Positions 60,729 through 64,000 of a DNA stretch of 64,000 bases are shown here, piece after piece. The translations under genes and the position numbers were made by a program. A model generated the notes under the pieces. That model did not search any database. It saw only the letters and a list, made by a program, of their open reading frames with translations, and was not told where the DNA came from. Position 1 is the stretch's first letter; each line of letters starts with the position of its first letter. Source of the DNA: JAXLQL01 sp046331625 (GTDB taxonomy: Bacteria; Acidobacteriota; Terriglobia; Bryobacterales; Bryobacteraceae). The stretch lies in contig JAXLQL010000011.1 of assembly GCA_046331625.1 (NCBI GenBank), positions 124,001 to 188,000 of the forward strand, given 5' to 3'.

Positions 60729-62492
60729 ATGAAGCTATTGACCGCCACTGCGCTCTGCGCGGCCTCGTTGCTGCGCGGCGAGGACTACGTTCTCGGTCCG
60801 GATTCGCAACCCAAAGACGGCGTCCCGAAGGGAGCCGTGACCAAATACGTTCTGCGTCCTGGCAAGTTCTTTCCCGGCACTCCGCACGATTACTCGATCT
60901 ACGTTCCCGCGCAGTATGACGCAGCGAAGCCCGCGCCAGTATTGATCTATCTCGACGGCGGAGGCGGGTTGAGCAACTCGACGCGCGTGAATGTGGTGCT
61001 CGACAACCTGATCGCGCGGGGCGAACTGCCTGCCATGATCGGGATCTTCATCAATCCTGGTGTTCTGCCCGCGGTATCGGAGAAGGCGCAGAGCCGCTTC
61101 GAACGCGTGTTCGAGTACGATTCGTTGAGCGATCGCTTCGCCCGATTCCTCTCGGAAGAAGTGCTCGTGGAAGTGGGCAAGAAGTACAATCTGTCGAGCG
61201 ATCCGAACGCGCGCGCGATCACGGGAGTGAGCACGGGAGCGGTGGGTGCGTTCATGGCCGCCTGGAATCGGCCCGATCAGTTCCGGCGCGTGCTCAGCTT
61301 CATTGGCACGTTCGTGGCCATGAAGGGCGCCGACGGGTTGCCTGCGATCATCCGCAAGAGCGAGCCCAAGCCGCTGCGCGTGTTTCTGCAGGCCGGCAAG
61401 AACGATCACATCGTGCCCGCGCAACCCTACGGTACGTTCTTCGCTGGAAGCTGGCCCATCGCAAGCCAAGTGATGTACGAGGCGTTGCAATCGGTGGGGA
61501 CCGAATCGAAGCTCGTCATCGGGACCGAGGGGCACAACATGAAGCACGGGTCCGCGATCATGCCCGAAGCATTGCGCTGGCTTTGGAGCGGATATCCCGA
61601 GCCGATCAAGGTTCATGAGCCCGCTGCGGTGACGCAGCCCGGCTGGGATGGGCGCGGCAAAGTGCTCTCGACGGTGTGGCTCGACAAAGGCTGGCAGCAG
61701 ATCGCGGAGAGCGTGGGGGCGTTGACGAGTCCCGTTGCTCACCGCGACGGATCCGTCTTCTTCGCCGATGGCGCCTCGGATCGCATCTGGCGCGTGGATG
61801 GTGATGGCAAGGCTTCGGTCTTCCGCGAGCAGACCGCCGGCGTGCGTGCGATCGCGATTGGCCCGAAGGGGCTCTATGCGTGGCAGCCCGCGATGCATCG
61901 GATCGTGGCCTGGGATTGGAACAACTCGATGGCCGTGATCGCCAACAACGTGGAAGCGCCGCATTTCACCGTGAGCGCGGATGGAGTGGTGTATTTCACT
62001 GACGGCGCTCACGGCAAGGCCGGTTGGGTGGATACCGGCGGGCGCGTTCACGAAACCGGTGTCGAGATGGCTGCGCCCGCGGGCATCACTCTTTCACCCG
62101 ATCAGGCGATGGTGGTGATCAGCGATGAGGTGGGTCGCCTTGCGTGGTCATTTCAGGTGGCGCCGGATGGTTCGCTGCGCAATGGGGAGCCTTTCTATCG
62201 GCTCGAAATGCCGGAGTCGGGATGGAAGAGCGCCGCTGTGGGTGTCGCCGAAGACTCGATCGGGCAGGTTTATTTCGCCACGGCGATCGGGATTCAAGTG
62301 TGCGAAGCCAACGGGAGGCTCGCGATGATCCTTCATGCACCCGAGCGCGGTGAAGTGACGAGTGTGGCGTTCGGTGGTCCGGAGATGAATTGGATGTTCG
62401 CTACCGTGCGGGGCCACCTGTTCCGGCGGCCGGCCAAGGTCAAGGGTGTTGGCGGTTGGGCTCCGGCGGCGCTGCCGCGTCCGCCGTTGTAG
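60729..62492 (+). CDS. Secreted esterase fused to SMP-30-like beta-propeller
   Basis: 587 residues from ATG 60729 (signal peptide KLLTATALCAASLLRG). Residues ~20-290 are a putative esterase (enterochelin-esterase-like alpha/beta hydrolase): YSIYVPAQYDAAKPAPVLIYLDGGGG, then GVSTGAVGAF with the nucleophile Ser (GxSxG), and KLVIGTEGHNMKHG with the likely His. Residues ~320-580 are a gluconolactonase/SMP-30-type propeller (VFFADGASDRIWRVDGDG, PAGITLSPDQ, GVAEDSIGQVYFATAIGIQVC). The combination suggests cleavage and binding of a lactone- or ester-bearing sugar or phenolic. It is convergent with the DUF1963-like gene. Confidence 0.82.
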   Translation: MKLLTATALCAASLLRGEDYVLGPDSQPKDGVPKGAVTKYVLRPGKFFPGTPHDYSIYVPAQYDAAKPAPVLIYLDGGGGLSNSTRVNVVLDNLIARGELPAMIGIFINPGVLPAVSEKAQSRFERVFEYDSLSDRFARFLSEEVLVEVGKKYNLSSDPNARAITGVSTGAVGAFMAAWNRPDQFRRVLSFIGTFVAMKGADGLPAIIRKSEPKPLRVFLQAGKNDHIVPAQPYGTFFAGSWPIASQVMYEALQSVGTESKLVIGTEGHNMKHGSAIMPEALRWLWSGYPEPIKVHEPAAVTQPGWDGRGKVLSTVWLDKGWQQIAESVGALTSPVAHRDGSVFFADGASDRIWRVDGDGKASVFREQTAGVRAIAIGPKGLYAWQPAMHRIVAWDWNNSMAVIANNVEAPHFTVSADGVVYFTDGAHGKAGWVDTGGRVHETGVEMAAPAGITLSPDQAMVVISDEVGRLAWSFQVAPDGSLRNGEPFYRLEMPESGWKSAAVGVAEDSIGQVYFATAIGIQVCEANGRLAMILHAPERGEVTSVAFGGPEMNWMFATVRGHLFRRPAKVKGVGGWAPAALPRPPL

Positions 62493-62528
62493 AGCGGTGC
62501 ATCTGATTGCAGGTCGCTACTCCTGTCA

Positions 62529-63200
62529 TTAGGTGCACTGCCAGAGCAGAATCCCCTTTGAACAGTCTGGAGAAATCAGAACGTAGCAATTTCCGGTGCC
62601 GAAATTCCAGGTTGGCACGATTGACTTGCCTGCTACCCTGGGCCACTCTCCGATTTGCAGCAGGAGCGGCCATCCATCGGGCACCTCATCATTTTGGATC
62701 CAGTCCGGCTTGCCGCCAATTGACTGCCCAAGCCAGCTGAAATACTCTTTCTGCGCTTCCTCGTCCAGTTGGTCAATTTCCTCATCCGTCAGATCCGGTT
62801 GAGGCTCGATCACCACCTCCGCTGCGAGCTCGAGGGGCCGTTCCCTTCCGACATCGTCGCCTTCCTCCCAATACATCTCGTTCAGGGTCGGGCCCTTGAC
62901 GATTGTGACCGAGTGGCCAGGCTGCATCACCTGGATGATGACGGCATTTTCACCCGACTCCGGGTCCCATGTTTCGAGGTCAGGATTGTCTGTGATGAAC
63001 AAGTACGCGATCCGGCGATCGGTTACCGGAAACAGCCGTGGGTCTATCTCCACTTGCCCGATGAAAAGCATCTTCGCGCCCGTTGCTGCCGAGCGGGGCC
63101 ATGCCGGTTTGTCGACCCACGCCGGCAGACCGCCGAATTTGGTGACGGGTTCTCGAATGGGCTCCGTGGAACGATGTAGAATCAGTCGCCCGTACTCCAT
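62529..63200 (-). CDS. DUF1963/YwqG-like protein
   Basis: 223 residues from ATG 63200, preceded by AAGAAG; the open frame reaches 63404 but lacks signal or similarity there. MEYGRLILHRSTEPIREPVTKFGGLPAW and AKMLFIGQVEIDPRLFPVTDRRIAYLFITD resemble the DUF1963 (YwqG) beta-sandwich. A strongly acidic stretch (DLTDEEIDQLDEEAQKEYF) follows, then a Trp/Gly-rich end with CYVLISPDCSKGILLWQC. No signal peptide. Function unknown; some relatives are linked to toxin-immunity loci, which the sequence does not show here. Confidence 0.65.
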   Translation of the reverse strand: MEYGRLILHRSTEPIREPVTKFGGLPAWVDKPAWPRSAATGAKMLFIGQVEIDPRLFPVTDRRIAYLFITDNPDLETWDPESGENAVIIQVMQPGHSVTIVKGPTLNEMYWEEGDDVGRERPLELAAEVVIEPQPDLTDEEIDQLDEEAQKEYFSWLGQSIGGKPDWIQNDEVPDGWPLLLQIGEWPRVAGKSIVPTWNFGTGNCYVLISPDCSKGILLWQCT

Positions 63201-63417
63201 GACTTCTTGAGTATCGGCTTGCCGAGCATTCCTCAATAGACTGCGAATTCGTCCACTACTGGCCAGCAATTCACCTCGGCCACTTTTGCTACTTCTCGGT
63301 GATCGTCCTTCATGCTCCTGAGTTCGGGGAGGTAGCGAGCGCGGCGTTCGTGTGGTTCCGAGATGAACTGGTGTCCGCCACTGTCGACTCGGGCAGTAGG
63401 CCAAAGCCGGTCCTACG

Positions 63418-64000
63418 CTAGCGCAGTGCCTCTGTCACCAATGCCCGTTCATGCAGGGCCTTCGCTCTCGCCCTCGATCCCGGATCGTTGATCGACCAAT
63501 CGTAGTCGTAGTAACGAATCTTCGGATTCTTCAGCGCCTCGAGCTTCTTCCGTTCGGATTCGCTCGCCCTCGACCGCAGAAACGCCATCACGTCGCCGAA
63601 ATCCAGTTTGTACCAGTTGAGCAGCGAGGTCAGTGAAACCAGATTCGCCTTCTCATCCACAGCGAGCATGCGCTGCTCGCGCAGAGACTGTCGGGCGGCC
63701 CGTTCGAGTTGCGCCTCGAGCTTCTCGCCCGTGTACGCTTCAGCCGCCAGCCGAGGACAACTGATACTCGCGCACACAATCGCGAAATGGATCCGCGGTT
63801 CCTTGTAGCGCTTGCGGATGATTTCGTTTTCGAGGTGCTGCAGGCTCATGCGAACCCCTCCCAGCACGTAGTCTCTGCGGCGGAAGAACGTCAGCCCCCC
63901 GCCCACATCGCGAACGCTCTTGATGGGATAGGCAGACACCACGCCTTTCATTACCAGGGCGTTGTATGCGTTGATCCAGTAGGCGAGTTCGTGCGCGCGG
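63418..64000 (-). CDS. DUF547 domain protein, C-terminal part (truncated by window edge)
   Basis: The frame is open to the right edge: ELAYWINAYNALVMKGVVSAYP, then SLQHLENEIIRKRYKEPRIHFAIVCASISCPRLAAEAY and VSLTSLLNWYKLDFGDVMAFLR, which is the DUF547 signature (LAFWINAYNAL, H-E-L-N-x-I, C-A-S-x-SCP). The family has a papain-like fold with conserved Cys/His/Asp. About 193 residues are in the window; the N-terminus is missing. Role unproven. Confidence 0.85.
   Translation of the reverse strand, partial: RAHELAYWINAYNALVMKGVVSAYPIKSVRDVGGGLTFFRRRDYVLGGVRMSLQHLENEIIRKRYKEPRIHFAIVCASISCPRLAAEAYTGEKLEAQLERAARQSLREQRMLAVDEKANLVSLTSLLNWYKLDFGDVMAFLRSRASESERKKLEALKNPKIRYYDYDWSINDPGSRARAKALHERALVTEALR

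Overview
The window comes from a GC-rich Acidobacterium of the Solibacter/Bryobacter type (class Terriglobia/Solibacteres). Three things point there: a subtilase (7978-11202) ending in the domain first described in Candidatus Solibacter (TIGR03437-like); three loci of the DUF1501/DUF1549/DUF1592/DUF1552 secreted protein families typical of Acidobacteria and Planctomycetes; and about a dozen copies of a short double-hairpin repeat in the gaps between genes. Taxonomy is inference from protein families only.

Layout. 1-5.5 kb: end of a DUF1501 protein, clpS, a Tat-type metallo-beta-lactamase-fold hydrolase and a large 5'-nucleotidase-like protein with eroded metal motifs. 5.7-11.2 kb (minus): two tandem secreted subtilases, both broken by several 1-2 nt frameshifts. 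11.5-15.3 kb: an RRM RNA-binding protein, a membrane PIN-TRAM protein with ispD and ispF (order as in Bacillus yacL-ispD-ispF), a secreted RNase T2 and a small unknown gene. 15.6-18.8 kb: accessory patch with an unknown gene, an orphan HicB-like antitoxin, a truncated copy of the gamma-carbonic-anhydrase gene start and a large unknown secreted protein. 18.9-24.5 kb: overlapping chain of gamma-carbonic anhydrase, hisS, arginase-like, oxidoreductase-like and FAD oxidoreductase genes. 24.8-27.9 kb: aquaglyceroporin, fucose-isomerase-like protein and DUF1080 protein, probably sugar or glycerol use. 28-38 kb: DNA double-strand-break repair, with ligD divergent from a ku-addB-addA operon. 38-45 kb: a vapBC pair, a WD40-PHP fusion, a DUF1549-DUF1501 pair and a second vapBC pair. 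45-54 kb: a membrane protein, gamma-glutamyltransferase, two paralogous secreted proteins with a chimeric mini-gene between them, an unknown protein and a DUF3667 protein. 54-64 kb: tRNA-Ala(CGC), a methyltransferase, a DUF1592-DUF1552 pair, an ankyrin protein, an esterase-propeller fusion, a DUF1963-like protein and the end of a DUF547 protein.

Three themes deserve attention. First, the intergenic double-hairpin repeat occurs in two subfamilies, often paired around a conserved third hairpin. Second, local duplications left gene fossils at 16.36 kb (carbonic anhydrase start) and 50.0-50.5 kb (a junction duplication that made a hybrid 76-aa gene). Third, 1-2 nt frameshifts occur even in the essential genes ispD and hisS, so much of the apparent gene breakage is probably residual sequence error. 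Several genes have a -10-like hexamer only 6-14 nt before the start codon, which suggests leaderless transcripts.
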